Assembly: GCA_021848545.1 (NCBI GenBank) | Contig: JAJZUL010000011.1 | Span: 1 to 64,000, forward strand | Source: Pseudomonadota bacterium | GTDB taxonomy: Bacteria > Pseudomonadota > Alphaproteobacteria > Rhodospirillales > Magnetospirillaceae | DNA length: 64,000 nucleotides | Direction: 5' to 3' | Shown here: positions 8,191-17,321 of the stretch, piece after piece | Layout: the number at the start of each line of letters is the position of its first letter | How positions within the stretch are numbered: position 1 is the first letter of the stretch | Notes under the pieces: model-generated | Database searches by the model: none | Told to the model about the DNA's origin: nothing | Seen by the model: only the letters and a program-made list of their open reading frames with translations | Program-made: the position numbers and the translations under genes

Positions 8191-9018
8191 GTGTCAATCT
8201 GTCGCACAATGCCTTTTACGCGATTTTCCCCCACCCGCCCGTTGTTTCCGTTCGCTTCGGCGGCCCTTACCGGAGCGAGCGGCGGCATCGGCGCGGCCAT
8301 GGCGGTGGCGCTGGCCCGGCCCGGCGTCACCCTGTTTCTGGCCGGGCGCGATGGGCCGCGTCTGGAGGCGGTGGGCGATACCTGCCGCGCCGCCGGCGCT
8401 GAAGTCCGGCTGGCGCGTTTCGACGTCACCGATGCCGAGGCGGCGGAACGCTGGGTGCGCGACGCCGACGCCGAACGGCCCCTGGACCTGCTGGTCGCCA
8501 ATGCCGGCATATCGACCGGACGGCGGCGCGACGGCAGCCCGGAATCCCCGGCCGATGCGCGCCGGGTGGTGGCGGTCAATCTGCTGGGCGCGATGAATGT
8601 GGCGTTTCCGGCGCTCGACGCCATGGCGGCGCGCCGGTCCGGCCATCTGCTGGTGGTCGGGTCCCTCGCCGCCCTGCGCGGATTGCCCCACTCGCCGGCC
8701 TATTCGGCGGCCAAGGCCGGCCTGTTGGCCTGGGCGGAGGGCGTTCGCGCCACCATGCGGCCGCAAGGGGTCACGGTCTCGGTGGCGCTGCCGGGGTTCG
8801 TGAAAAGCCCGATGAGCGACCGCGTCATCGGCCCCAAACCGTTTCTCGCCGATCCGGGCGCCGCGGCCCGCACCCTCCTGAAGGGGACCGCCATGGGCCG
8901 GGCGCGGATCGTCTTTCCCTGGCCCCTGGCCATGGGTCTACGCATCGCCGCCCTGCTTCCCGGCCGTTGGGGCGATGCGATGCTGATGCGCTTGCCGGGA
9001 TATGTGGAGCCGCAATGA
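8191..9018 (+). CDS. Short-chain dehydrogenase/reductase, probable 3-ketosphinganine reductase role
   Basis: A classical SDR: cofactor motif TGASGGIG, NAG motif (LVANAGIS), catalytic Ser in VVGSLAAL and YSAAK for Tyr/Lys. Such enzymes reduce keto groups with NAD(P)H. Its stop overlaps the ATG of the acyltransferase gene and the SPT-type gene is downstream, which suggests reduction of a 3-ketosphinganine. That role is inferred from context. GTG 8191 has GGAGGGG almost adjacent; ATG 8209 is the alternative start and gives a more usual N-terminal length. Confidence 0.82.
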   Translation: MSICRTMPFTRFSPTRPLFPFASAALTGASGGIGAAMAVALARPGVTLFLAGRDGPRLEAVGDTCRAAGAEVRLARFDVTDAEAAERWVRDADAERPLDLLVANAGISTGRRRDGSPESPADARRVVAVNLLGAMNVAFPALDAMAARRSGHLLVVGSLAALRGLPHSPAYSAAKAGLLAWAEGVRATMRPQGVTVSVALPGFVKSPMSDRVIGPKPFLADPGAAARTLLKGTAMGRARIVFPWPLAMGLRIAALLPGRWGDAMLMRLPGYVEPQ

Positions 9019-10172
9019 GTTCGGATACCATCACCGTCGCCGCCGTGACGGACCGCCGCCAGAAGCGGGCCTTTCTGGACGTGCCGCAGATCGTCAATGC
9101 CGGCGATCCCTCCTGGATCGCGCCGTTGCGGATGACGGAAGCCGAGCGATTGGATCGCAAACGTCACCCGTTCTACCGCTACGGCGAGGCCGAATTTTTC
9201 GTCGCCTGGCGCGGCGGCCGGCCGGTGGGACGGATCAGCGCCCAGATCAATCGCCTGTATCTGGAGCGTCACCAGGATTCCACCGCCCATTTCGGCATGT
9301 TCCAGGCCGACGACGATCCCGCCGTCGTCGCCGCCTTGATGCGGGCGGCGGAGGGCTGGGCGGCCGAACGCGGCCTGCACCGCCTGGCCGGGCCGTTCTC
9401 CCTGTCGATCAACGAGGAAAGCGGTCTGTTGATCGATGGCTACGACACGCCGCCGATGGTCATGATGGGCCATAACGGCCGTCATCTGTCGGCGCGACTG
9501 GAAGAGAACGGCTACGGCCAGGATAAACGGCTGCTGGCCTATCTATGGGATCTGAACGGACCGCTTCCCGATCGTCTGGAACACTCGCTGGCCAAGGCCG
9601 GCGAACGATACGGCAAGCATCTGAAGGTCCGTCCCTTCGATCTCGGCAAAATGGATCGCGAGATCGGCGTGGTCGTGGAAATCTTCAACGATGCCTGGAA
9701 GGGCAATTGGGGCTTCGTGCCCTTCACCCAATACGACGTCGAATCCATGGCCCGCGATCTGAAGCCCCTGCTGGTGGCCGAGGGCGGACAGATCGCCGAG
9801 TGGGACGGCGAACCCATCGCCATGCTGGTCGGCCTGCCCGACCTCAACGAGGCCGCCGTCGATTTGAAGGGGCGGCTTTTGCCGTTCGGCTGGCTCAAGC
9901 TGCTCTACCGCCTGAAGGTGAAGAGGCCGACGGGCGGCCGCATCGCCCTGATGGGGGTGCGGGAAGCCTGGCGCGGCAAGCCCCAAGGCGCCTTCGCCGT
10001 CGCCCTCATGCTCGACCGGGTCCGGCGGGCCGGACAAAAACACGGCATTCAACGAGTCGAATATTCATGGATTCTTGAAGATAACCATGCGATGCGCGGA
10101 ATCATCGAGGCTTCGGGGCTCTCGGCCTACAAGACCTACGCCATCTATGGAAAGAGCATCGGCTCTAAATAA
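9015..10172 (+). CDS. GNAT-fold acyltransferase, candidate bacterial ceramide synthase
   Basis: The 385-residue protein has the profile of the large GNAT-like family that includes the Caulobacter ceramide synthase bCerS: an N-terminal domain with DPSWIAPLRMTE, a central GPFSLSINEESGLL segment, and a C-terminal acetyltransferase-like domain with GVREAWRGKPQG and WILEDNHAM. If so, it would N-acylate (dihydro)sphingosine. ATG 9015 overlaps the SDR stop (ATGA), which implies co-translation. The family match is from remembered motifs and gene neighbourhood; a search is needed to exclude other DUF-type acyltransferases. Confidence 0.65.
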   Translation: MSSDTITVAAVTDRRQKRAFLDVPQIVNAGDPSWIAPLRMTEAERLDRKRHPFYRYGEAEFFVAWRGGRPVGRISAQINRLYLERHQDSTAHFGMFQADDDPAVVAALMRAAEGWAAERGLHRLAGPFSLSINEESGLLIDGYDTPPMVMMGHNGRHLSARLEENGYGQDKRLLAYLWDLNGPLPDRLEHSLAKAGERYGKHLKVRPFDLGKMDREIGVVVEIFNDAWKGNWGFVPFTQYDVESMARDLKPLLVAEGGQIAEWDGEPIAMLVGLPDLNEAAVDLKGRLLPFGWLKLLYRLKVKRPTGGRIALMGVREAWRGKPQGAFAVALMLDRVRRAGQKHGIQRVEYSWILEDNHAMRGIIEASGLSAYKTYAIYGKSIGSK

Positions 10173-10322
10173 CCATGATTATATATTGCATGGTTCTAGT
10201 TTAGTTGATAATTCCATGATGTATGGGGGCTGCGGAGCATTCGCCCTGAGTTTTCGGTAAAATTTTGGTAAAATTCAGCCCTTGCGCAGGGCGGCTTTGG
10301 CGAAGGTCGGGGGGATCGTGAT
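10173..10322 (+). promoter_or_regulatory. AT-rich gap, probable promoter for the ACP-KS-SPT-export genes
   Basis: This 150-base gap is far more AT-rich than its neighbours. It holds CCATG/CATGG arms around TATATTG, a direct repeat GGTAAAATT spaced 11 bases (about 10257-10275), and GGGGGG just before the ACP start. It probably carries a promoter, but no consensus -35/-10 pair can be assigned with confidence. Confidence 0.35.
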
Positions 10323-10637
10323 ATGACCGAGGGGAATGATCTTCACCGTGAGGACGGCGCCGATCTTCAGTTCGAGGAGCGTGTCCGCAAGGCGATCGCC
10401 AAGGGTGTCCCCATGGAGCTGGAGAAGGTCGATCTGGCTTTGACGTTCGGCGCGCTGGGGCTGCAGTCGCTGGACATCATCAACATCATCTTCGCCCTGG
10501 AGGACGAGTTCGGCGTCGAGATCGCTCCCGAGGATTTCGATGTGGGCAGCGATCCGGCGGCGTTCGAAACGCAGACCATCCGCACCCTGGTGGACGCGGC
10601 CCGAGCGGTGATCGAGCGCGAGCCGGCCGCGGGCTGA
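10323..10637 (+). CDS. Dedicated acyl carrier protein
   Basis: A 104-residue ACP. The phosphopantetheine site reads LGLQSLDIINI with Ser49; the usual Asp before Ser (DSL) is Gln here. Helix III region EIAPEDFDV is typical. It stands immediately upstream of a ketosynthase and an SPT-type gene, so it is likely a specialised carrier supplying an acyl chain to them rather than the housekeeping AcpP. Specialised ACPs are known in bacterial sphingolipid loci. The N-terminal extension of about 15 residues is longer than in AcpP. Confidence 0.85.
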   Translation: MTEGNDLHREDGADLQFEERVRKAIAKGVPMELEKVDLALTFGALGLQSLDIINIIFALEDEFGVEIAPEDFDVGSDPAAFETQTIRTLVDAARAVIEREPAAG

Positions 10638-10647
10638 GGATACGGCC

Positions 10648-11877
10648 GTGACCCGTCGTGTCGTCGTGACCGGGCAGGGATGCGTCTCGCCCCTGGGCAA
10701 TGACATCCCCAGCTTGTGGCGGGCTTTGGCGTCCGGGACATGCGCCATCGCGCCCCTGGCGCACCCGGAAGCCCATTTCGTCAAGGGCGTGAAGACCTTC
10801 GCGCCGATCGCGCCTTTCGACCCGGAAGCGCATTTCGCGCCCCGCCATCTCATGCAGCTCGATCCCGTCGCGCAGGTGGCGATGCTGGCGGCACGTCAGG
10901 CGGTGGCCCAGGCGGGGTTGAAGGAAGCGCCGGTTCCGGCGCACCGGATCGGCGTGATCATCGGCAGTTCCATCGGCGGCAAGACCACCGATGACGAAAA
11001 CGCCCGCCGTTTCTGGTTCGGCGTGGCCGGGGACCGGACCGTCACCACCAATCCCATGGGTATTCCGCGGGTCATGGCCAGTTCTGCGACCAGCCATGTC
11101 GGCATGGATCTGGGCTTCACCGGCCCCAGTTTCGCCACCAGTACCGCCTGTTCCACCGCCAATCACGCCATCGGTCTGGCCTATTGGCTGGTGCGGGCGG
11201 GAATCATGGATGCGGCGGTCACCGGCGGGGCCGATATCTGCAATACGCTGTCGGTGCTCAAGGGGTGGGAATCGCTGCGCGTCCTGTCGCCCGACCTGTG
11301 CCGGCCGTTCTGCGCCGAGCGGCGGGGACTGGTCCTGGGGGAGGGCGCCGGGGTGGTGGTGATCGAGACTTTGGATGGCGCCCTGGCCCGCGGGGCCACG
11401 CCCCTGGCGGAAATTCGCGGTTTCGGCATGACGGCGGATGCGGGCGACATCACCAAGCCGTCGGTCGACGGGACCTCCGGCGCGATCACGGCCGCCCTCC
11501 AGGATGGGGGGCTTGCCGCCGACGAGATCGATTACGTCAATGCCCACGGCACCGGCACCCGCGCCAATGACGAAACCGAAACCGCGGCGCTGCGCAAGGC
11601 TCTTGGTGCCCATGCGGAAAAGGTGTCGATCTCCTCGACCAAATCCATGCTGGGCCATGCCCTGGGCGCGGCGGGCGCGTTGGAACTGATCGCGACCATC
11701 GGCGCGTTGCGCGAGGGATTGGTGCCGCCCACCGTCAATTTCGGCACGCCGTCGCCGGAATGCGATCTCGATTACACCCCGAACGAGGCCCGCAAACGGC
11801 CCGTGGCGGCGGCCCTCTCCAACAGCTTCGCCTTCGGCGGCCTCAACGCCGTCCTGGCGTTGGCGCGTTTCGACTGA
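10648..11877 (+). CDS. Beta-ketoacyl-ACP synthase (FabF-like)
   Basis: A full-length 409-residue KAS I/II enzyme. The catalytic triad is visible: Cys168 in TSTACSTANHA, His in HGTGTRANDETE, and Lys/His in KSMLGHALGAAG. It extends acyl chains by decarboxylative condensation with malonyl-ACP. The start is GTG with GAGGAT upstream. Placed between a private ACP and an SPT-type enzyme, it may tailor the chain length fed into sphingoid-base formation. Most described bacterial sphingolipid loci have an acyl-ACP synthetase instead, and none is seen here. Confidence 0.9.
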   Translation: MTRRVVVTGQGCVSPLGNDIPSLWRALASGTCAIAPLAHPEAHFVKGVKTFAPIAPFDPEAHFAPRHLMQLDPVAQVAMLAARQAVAQAGLKEAPVPAHRIGVIIGSSIGGKTTDDENARRFWFGVAGDRTVTTNPMGIPRVMASSATSHVGMDLGFTGPSFATSTACSTANHAIGLAYWLVRAGIMDAAVTGGADICNTLSVLKGWESLRVLSPDLCRPFCAERRGLVLGEGAGVVVIETLDGALARGATPLAEIRGFGMTADAGDITKPSVDGTSGAITAALQDGGLAADEIDYVNAHGTGTRANDETETAALRKALGAHAEKVSISSTKSMLGHALGAAGALELIATIGALREGLVPPTVNFGTPSPECDLDYTPNEARKRPVAAALSNSFAFGGLNAVLALARFD

Positions 11878-11895
11878 TCGGGGGAGAGCCGGACC

Positions 11896-13116
11896 ATGGC
11901 ACTGCTCGATAAATTCAACGCTCTGCGGCAGGCGTCCGCCGCCGTCATCTCCGATATCGGCCTGCTGCCGTTCGGGGTCGGTTTCGACGCCATCCTGTCG
12001 CCGACCGAAGCGGTCTGGCGGGGGCGCCGCGTCGTCATGCTGGGATCGAACAATTATCTGGGCATGACCCATGACCCGGATTGCGTCGATACCGCCCGCC
12101 GGGCGCTCGACGATTGGGGGCGCGGCTCCACCGGCGCGCGCCCGGCCAGCGGGACCTTTTCCCTGCATCGGGCGCTTGAACAGGATATCGCCGCCTTTTT
12201 CGGCGTCGATCACGCCATGCTGTTCACCACCGGCTATCAGGCCAATCTGGGGATCATCGGCACCCTCTGCGGCCATGGCGACGTGGTGGTGTTGGATCGC
12301 GACAGCCATGCCTCGATCTATGACGGCGCCCGGCTGAGCGGCGCCACGGTCCGGCGTTTCCAGCACAACGATATCGGCAGCCTGCGGCAGATTCTGGAAA
12401 GCCTGGGGCCGGATCGCGCCTCGAATTGCCTGGTGGCGGTGGAATCCCTGTATTCGATGCTGGGCGATCTGGCGCCGCTGACCGAAATCGCCGCAATCTG
12501 CCGCGAACATGGCAGTCTGCTTCTGGTCGACGAAGCCCATTCCCTGGGGGTGTTCGGGCCGTCGGGGGCCGGGCTGGTGAAGGCCGAAGGCTTGATGGAT
12601 TCGGTCGATTTCCTGGTGGGAACCTTCAGCAAAAGCCTGGGCACGATCGGCGGATTTTGCGCGACCCGCCACGATATCGAGGCCTTGCGGGTGGCGGCCC
12701 GTCCCTATCTGTTCAGCGCTTCCGCTCCGCCTTCGGTGATCGAAGGCGCGCGCACGGCCCTGGCGCGCATGGAAGCCATGGACGCGGAACGCGCCCGTCT
12801 GCTGGCCAATGCCGACCGCCTGCGTCACGGGTTGGCCGCCCTGGGGCTGCGGGTCACCGCCGGCACGGGGCCGATCGTCGCGGTCATGCTCGACAATCTG
12901 GTCGAGACGACCTGCTTCTGGCGGGACCTGCTCGAAGAGGGCGTTTACGCCAATTGCATGGTTCCCCCGGCGACTCCGGGGGGCGTTTTCCTGATCCGTT
13001 GTTCCGTCAGCGCCAGCCACGACGACAGCCAGCTCGCCGAGGTTCTGGCGGCGTTCGGGCGGGCGCTGGAGCGGCGGCGGAGCGTTTCCGACGCGGCCGC
13101 GACGGTGGCAAGATAA
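11896..13116 (+). CDS. Serine palmitoyltransferase-type alpha-oxoamine synthase
   Basis: A 406-residue PLP-dependent alpha-oxoamine synthase, close in pattern to Sphingomonas serine palmitoyltransferase. Matching segments are GSNNYLGMTHDP, LDRDSHASIYDG, LVDEAHSLGVFG, Lys246 in GTFSKSLGTIGG as PLP lysine, and PPATPGGVFLIRCSVSASH near the end. SPT condenses L-serine with a long-chain acyl thioester to 3-ketosphinganine. The adjacent ACP, KS, SDR and acyltransferase support that over AONS (biotin) or KBL. ATG has GGGGAGAG upstream. Confidence 0.85.
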   Translation: MALLDKFNALRQASAAVISDIGLLPFGVGFDAILSPTEAVWRGRRVVMLGSNNYLGMTHDPDCVDTARRALDDWGRGSTGARPASGTFSLHRALEQDIAAFFGVDHAMLFTTGYQANLGIIGTLCGHGDVVVLDRDSHASIYDGARLSGATVRRFQHNDIGSLRQILESLGPDRASNCLVAVESLYSMLGDLAPLTEIAAICREHGSLLLVDEAHSLGVFGPSGAGLVKAEGLMDSVDFLVGTFSKSLGTIGGFCATRHDIEALRVAARPYLFSASAPPSVIEGARTALARMEAMDAERARLLANADRLRHGLAALGLRVTAGTGPIVAVMLDNLVETTCFWRDLLEEGVYANCMVPPATPGGVFLIRCSVSASHDDSQLAEVLAAFGRALERRRSVSDAAATVAR

Positions 13117-13141
13117 AAGTACGAGGGGGGCGGAACACGAC

Positions 13142-14224
13142 ATGAAGAATCCGGTAACCATCGCCACCCTTCGGTCCTGGGGCGAGCGATTGCCGCCGCG
13201 TTACCGGAAACCGGCGCTGATCGGCGCGGGAAGCCTGCTGGTCCTGGTGATCGGCGTTTTGGTCGCCGATTCCTTTTCCACCCCGCGCCACACGCCCGCC
13301 CTGGCCTGGCCGCGAACCGGGGATGTCGTCGCCCGCGGCCGCGTCGACGTTCCCACCCAGATCGCCACCGTCAACGCCTCGACCAGCGTGGCGACGCCGG
13401 TGGTCGCCCATATCTTCGTCAAGGAAGGCGATGTGGTGAAAGCGGGTCAGGTGATCGCCACCCTGGAGAATCACGATCTCGCCAAGACCGCGCTGCAGGA
13501 GGCCGAGGCGCGGCTGGCCCTGTCCAGGATCAAGTTGGCGGCGGTGAACGGTCCCGCGCGCGAAGCCGATATCCACGCCAAGGAAGCGGCGGTTCAGGCG
13601 GCCACCGCCAAGCTGCATCTGTCGCAATCCCGGGCTCATCGCGCCAACCTCCTGCGCCGCCGTAACGTGGTTTCCGCCGCCACCCAGGAGGCGCGGGACC
13701 TGGAAACCGCACAGTCCCAGGCCAACCTTGAAACCGAACGGCGGCAATTGGTCGCCATGCGCGACAATCTGGTCAATGACCGCGCCGTCGCCGCCGGTAA
13801 TCTGACCCTGGCCGAGGCGGAACTGGATCATGCCCGCGCCGAATTGGCCACCACCACCATCCGCGCCCCCTTCGCCGGCACCGTGCTGAAGGTTTCCGCC
13901 CGCGACGGCGAGGTGGTGGGGCCGGCGGGCATCGCCCGCTTCGCCGATCTGTCGCGCCTGCGGGTCATGGCCGACGTGCCCGAAATCGACGCCGCCCGCC
14001 TCAAACTGGGCGACAGGGCCGAGATCACCCTGCGCGGCCGCACCCACGCCTTGTCGGGGCGCGTGATCCGCATCGCCCATATCGTCAAGCGCGAGAACCG
14101 TCCCGATCCCGAGGCCGCCGCGCCCACCGACGCCCATATCGTCGAAGTGGAGATTCTGCCCGATCACATCGCCAGGTTCCCGCCCATCATCGGCTATGAA
14201 GCCACCGTGCGGATCACGCCGTGA
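13142..14224 (+). CDS. HlyD/DevB-type membrane fusion protein
   Basis: The 360-residue protein has one N-terminal membrane helix (about 23-43), a lipoyl half at 75-115, a long coiled coil (about 115-240, rich in Ala/Glu/Arg) and a beta-barrel domain. It would bridge an inner-membrane ABC exporter to an outer-membrane channel. Its stop overlaps the GTG of the FtsX-type permease (GTGA). With the ATPase at 3882 it could form a DevABC-type exporter, a class known to export heterocyst glycolipids in cyanobacteria. Cargo here is inferred from the lipid genes. Confidence 0.88.
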   Translation: MKNPVTIATLRSWGERLPPRYRKPALIGAGSLLVLVIGVLVADSFSTPRHTPALAWPRTGDVVARGRVDVPTQIATVNASTSVATPVVAHIFVKEGDVVKAGQVIATLENHDLAKTALQEAEARLALSRIKLAAVNGPAREADIHAKEAAVQAATAKLHLSQSRAHRANLLRRRNVVSAATQEARDLETAQSQANLETERRQLVAMRDNLVNDRAVAAGNLTLAEAELDHARAELATTTIRAPFAGTVLKVSARDGEVVGPAGIARFADLSRLRVMADVPEIDAARLKLGDRAEITLRGRTHALSGRVIRIAHIVKRENRPDPEAAAPTDAHIVEVEILPDHIARFPPIIGYEATVRITP

Positions 14225-15408
14225 GCGATTTCTCCCTTTCCCTCCGTCTTCCCGTCGGGGCGCAGCAGCTTTACCGCCAGCGCACCAGCACCATGCTGGT
14301 GGTGTTGGGGGTGACGGTCAGCGTGGTGATGCTGTTCGTGCAGCTGGGTCTGCAAAAGGCCGTCTTCGGGTCGGGCGTGCGCGTCGACAAGGCGATCGCC
14401 GGGCAGATCGCCATCGTCAATCGCAATTTCCAGTCGATCCAGTCCTTTTCGACCGTCGCGCGCGACATGATCGAGGTGGCGGAAGCCTATCCGGGCGTCG
14501 AAAAGGCCATGCCGTTCTATTACGGCAATATGCCCGTCATCAACGTCAAGGACGGATCGGCCCAGCAGATCATGGTTTACGGCATCGATCCGGCCTATCC
14601 GGCTTTGCGCCTTCCCGGCCTGACCAGACAATTGCAAACCATCGCGATGGCCCGGCGCTATCTGTACGATTCCTACTCGCGGCCCAATTACGGCGATATT
14701 CTCAGGCGGATCGGCCAACCGGGCGGGCTCAGGATCAAAGGCCCGCTGAACACCCAGCAATTGCACAAGGTGATCTCCATCGCCGGCACCTTCAGACTGG
14801 GGCCGAACGTCCTTTATAACGGCGCGCTTTTGACCTCGGCCGCCAATTTCGGCATCGCGCCGGGCTGGCCGCTGGACCGGGTGTCGATGGTGGTCGTGAA
14901 GCTGAAGCCGGGGGTCGATGCCGGACGGGCGCGCAAGGCGATCGCGGCCCTGGTCGGCAACCGGGCGAAGGTGCTGACCAAAAGCCAGTTGGTCGCTGCG
15001 GAGAAACATTTCTGGGCGGACGACACGCCGATCGGCTACATCACCGATCTCGGGCTGGTCGTCGGTGTCGCCATCGGCATCATTTTCATTTATCAGGCCA
15101 TTTTCCAGGTGATAAGCACGAACATACCGGAATATGCGGTCCTGAAATCCTTGGGGTATTCAAATAAATTCTTCGCCTATGTGATCATACAGATTTCAGC
15201 GATCATCGTGGCCGCGTCCTATGTCATAGGAATCATCCTATCGTTCATAATTTTTTATTTCGCTGAAAGTGCCACGCACCTGGGCATAGACATGACGTTC
15301 AATATCATCGTATCCGTTCTGGCGATCACCGTGACCATGGCCCTGGCCTCCGCCTTTCTGGCTTTGCGGCGTCTGGTGGCGGTCGACCCCATCACCCTGT
15401 TCAGTTGA
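14221..15408 (+). CDS. DevC/FtsX-type ABC permease
   Basis: The 395-residue protein has the FtsX/MacB permease layout: helix 1 (about 20-45), a large periplasmic domain (about 46-275), then three helices near 277-302, 318-350 and 358-385, with the conserved EYAVLKSLGYSNKFF cytoplasmic loop. The GTG start overlaps the HlyD stop. Its last third (about 15060-15300) is distinctly more AT-rich than the rest. No ATPase is adjacent; 3882-4619 is the best candidate partner. It runs convergent with the GT4 gene and overlaps it by 8 bases. Confidence 0.87.
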   Translation: MSDFSLSLRLPVGAQQLYRQRTSTMLVVLGVTVSVVMLFVQLGLQKAVFGSGVRVDKAIAGQIAIVNRNFQSIQSFSTVARDMIEVAEAYPGVEKAMPFYYGNMPVINVKDGSAQQIMVYGIDPAYPALRLPGLTRQLQTIAMARRYLYDSYSRPNYGDILRRIGQPGGLRIKGPLNTQQLHKVISIAGTFRLGPNVLYNGALLTSAANFGIAPGWPLDRVSMVVVKLKPGVDAGRARKAIAALVGNRAKVLTKSQLVAAEKHFWADDTPIGYITDLGLVVGVAIGIIFIYQAIFQVISTNIPEYAVLKSLGYSNKFFAYVIIQISAIIVAASYVIGIILSFIIFYFAESATHLGIDMTFNIIVSVLAITVTMALASAFLALRRLVAVDPITLFS

Positions 15409-16429
15409 CCCGCAAGTCCGGAGTTCCGCCGGTTCCGACGGCGTCGATCGCGGCGAGAAATTTGGCCATTTGCGCCGGCCAGGCATGGCGTTCGGCGGTG
15501 GCTCGGCATTGGGACGCGGGCAGGGTCAGCGCCTGCCGGCAGGCTTCCGCCAGATCCCAGGACAGGCAACCGGCGCCCGTCCCCTCCAGAATATCCAGCG
15601 GTCCGGTCACCGGATAGGCCGCGACCGGCACGCCCGAAGCCAGCGCCTCCAGAATCACCAGTCCGAACGTGTCGGTGCGGCTGGGAAAGACCAGCAGGTC
15701 GGCCTGGGCATAGGCCTCGGCCAGGGACGCGCCGGTCAGGATGCCGCGAAACACGATGTCGGGATGGGCGGCGCGCAGACGCGGCAGGGACGGTCCGTCG
15801 CCGACGACCATCTTGGTCCCCGCCACCGGCAGCCTGACGAAATCCTCGATCCCCTTTTCCTCGGCGACGCGGCCGACGAACAACAGGATCGGCCGCTTGT
15901 GCAATCCGCTTTTGGGGGCCGGCGCGAAGCGGTCGATATCGACGCCGTGGCCGCAGACCGCGACATGGCCGATCCCATGGCTTTGGAGCAAAGGCGCCAG
16001 CGAGGCCGAGGGAACGATCACCGTGCGCGAGGCCGAATGGAACCAGCGCAGATAGCGGTAGATCAGGGCTTCGGGGATGCCGAAGCGGATGCGGGCGAAG
16101 GCCGGGAACAGGGAATGGAAGGCGGTGGTGAAGGGCCGGCCCCGCCGCCGGCACCAGCGCCGGACCGCCAGTCCCACCGGCCCCTCGGTGGCGATGTGGA
16201 TTTGAAACGGTTCGGGGATCGCCGCCATGATCTTCGCCACCCGGCCCGGCAGGGCCAGACTGACGCGGTCGTCCGGCCACAGGAAAAAACCGGCATTGGG
16301 AAAATCGTCGGGGGTGATCATCGTCACCTCGACCCCAAGGGCGGGCAGCTCCCGCCGGGCCGCTTCAAGAACCCGGACGATCCCGTTCACCATGGGCGCC
16401 CAATTGTCCGTGGCGATGACCAGCCGCAC
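15401..16429 (-). CDS. GT4 glycosyltransferase
   Basis: A 342-residue GT-B fold enzyme. It begins MRLVIATDNWAPMVNGIVR, typical of the MgtA/GtfA-like alpha-mannosyl- and glycosyltransferases acting on lipids, with CGHGVDIDRFAP before the hinge, FVGRVAEEKGIEDF as donor-site loop, and the EX7E motif in TDTFGLVILEALASG. It likely adds a sugar to a membrane lipid on the cytosolic face. Location beside the export genes suggests a role in the same glycolipid; acceptor and donor are unknown. Confidence 0.85.
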   Translation of the reverse strand: MRLVIATDNWAPMVNGIVRVLEAARRELPALGVEVTMITPDDFPNAGFFLWPDDRVSLALPGRVAKIMAAIPEPFQIHIATEGPVGLAVRRWCRRRGRPFTTAFHSLFPAFARIRFGIPEALIYRYLRWFHSASRTVIVPSASLAPLLQSHGIGHVAVCGHGVDIDRFAPAPKSGLHKRPILLFVGRVAEEKGIEDFVRLPVAGTKMVVGDGPSLPRLRAAHPDIVFRGILTGASLAEAYAQADLLVFPSRTDTFGLVILEALASGVPVAAYPVTGPLDILEGTGAGCLSWDLAEACRQALTLPASQCRATAERHAWPAQMAKFLAAIDAVGTGGTPDLRVN

Positions 16430-16478
16430 CTGAAATTCCTTGTTCCGATCCGTTTTTTTTCGATAACGGGGATGCTGT

Positions 16479-17321
16479 TCAGCGATTAGGTCTGATCGTC
16501 AGCGCTTCCCGCTCCAGGCTGGGCCAATCCTTGGCCCAGCAGCAAAAATGGGTGAAGCCGGGAACGACGATCATGCGTGCCGGGCTTCCCGGCGGAAGTT
16601 CGACCATGAAGGCGCGGGTCACCGCCGGGCCGACCGTATCGTCGTCGGCGCCGGCGAAATGGATTTGCGGCATCTTGCCCAATTCCGGCGCCACGCTGAC
16701 GGGATCGATGGATTCTTGCAGGGGCGACAGATCGCGTTCGGCGGTCCAGAAGGCGAGATCGAGATCGCCGGCCACGGTGATCACCCTGGCGACGTCGGCG
16801 CGCCGCGCCGCCAGCAGGACGGCCAGGGCGCCGCCCCCGGAATAGCCCACCAGGATCAGCCGCTTGGCGCCGACCCGGCGTTTCAAGGTGTTGAGCGCGT
16901 CGTTCAGACTGTCGATCACCACCGGGGCGTAGCGGGCTTGCGTCCAATAGGCGGTGCGGCAATCGCGGCCATAAGTGGGCATGGTGTATTGGCAGGGCCG
17001 GCCGATCCAGGCCACCGCCGCCCCGCTGATGTCCTTGAGCGCCATGCGCAGGGAATCCGGGTCGGTCGGGGTCGGGTCCATCGACGGCATGGTCGGCGTG
17101 ATATAGGCCAGTCCGTCGCCGGCGATATAGGCGACCAGGGTGGAATTCCGGGCGGGCTCGGGCGCGGTGGCCACTGCCAGATCGAAGGCGCCGGCCGGCA
17201 GAATCCGCCAGTCCCAGCCGGCTTTCCCGGCCAGATCGGGGCCGAGGGCATGGCGCGCCTGGGTGCCGGCGCAGCCGCCCAGCAGCAGGGCCAGGGCGAG
17301 GACGACAACGGATAGTCGCAT
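16479..17321 (-). CDS. Alpha/beta-hydrolase lipoprotein
   Basis: The 280-residue protein starts MRLSVVVLALALLLGGCAG, a lipoprotein signal with lipobox LLGGC. A nucleophile elbow GYSGGG follows at about residue 165, with a candidate acid in GADDDT and a late His in GFTHFC, the order of an alpha/beta hydrolase. It would act on the periplasmic side, possibly as an esterase or lipase. ATG 17321 overlaps the TPR protein stop (TGATG), so the two are co-transcribed. Substrate unknown. Confidence 0.78.
   Translation of the reverse strand: MRLSVVVLALALLLGGCAGTQARHALGPDLAGKAGWDWRILPAGAFDLAVATAPEPARNSTLVAYIAGDGLAYITPTMPSMDPTPTDPDSLRMALKDISGAAVAWIGRPCQYTMPTYGRDCRTAYWTQARYAPVVIDSLNDALNTLKRRVGAKRLILVGYSGGGALAVLLAARRADVARVITVAGDLDLAFWTAERDLSPLQESIDPVSVAPELGKMPQIHFAGADDDTVGPAVTRAFMVELPPGSPARMIVVPGFTHFCCWAKDWPSLEREALTIRPNR

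Noticed and set aside
10486-13167. 893-codon open frame on the minus strand
   Set aside because: It is antisense to the ACP, ketosynthase and SPT-type genes and has low-complexity Gly/Arg/Gln/His composition typical of high-GC shadow frames.
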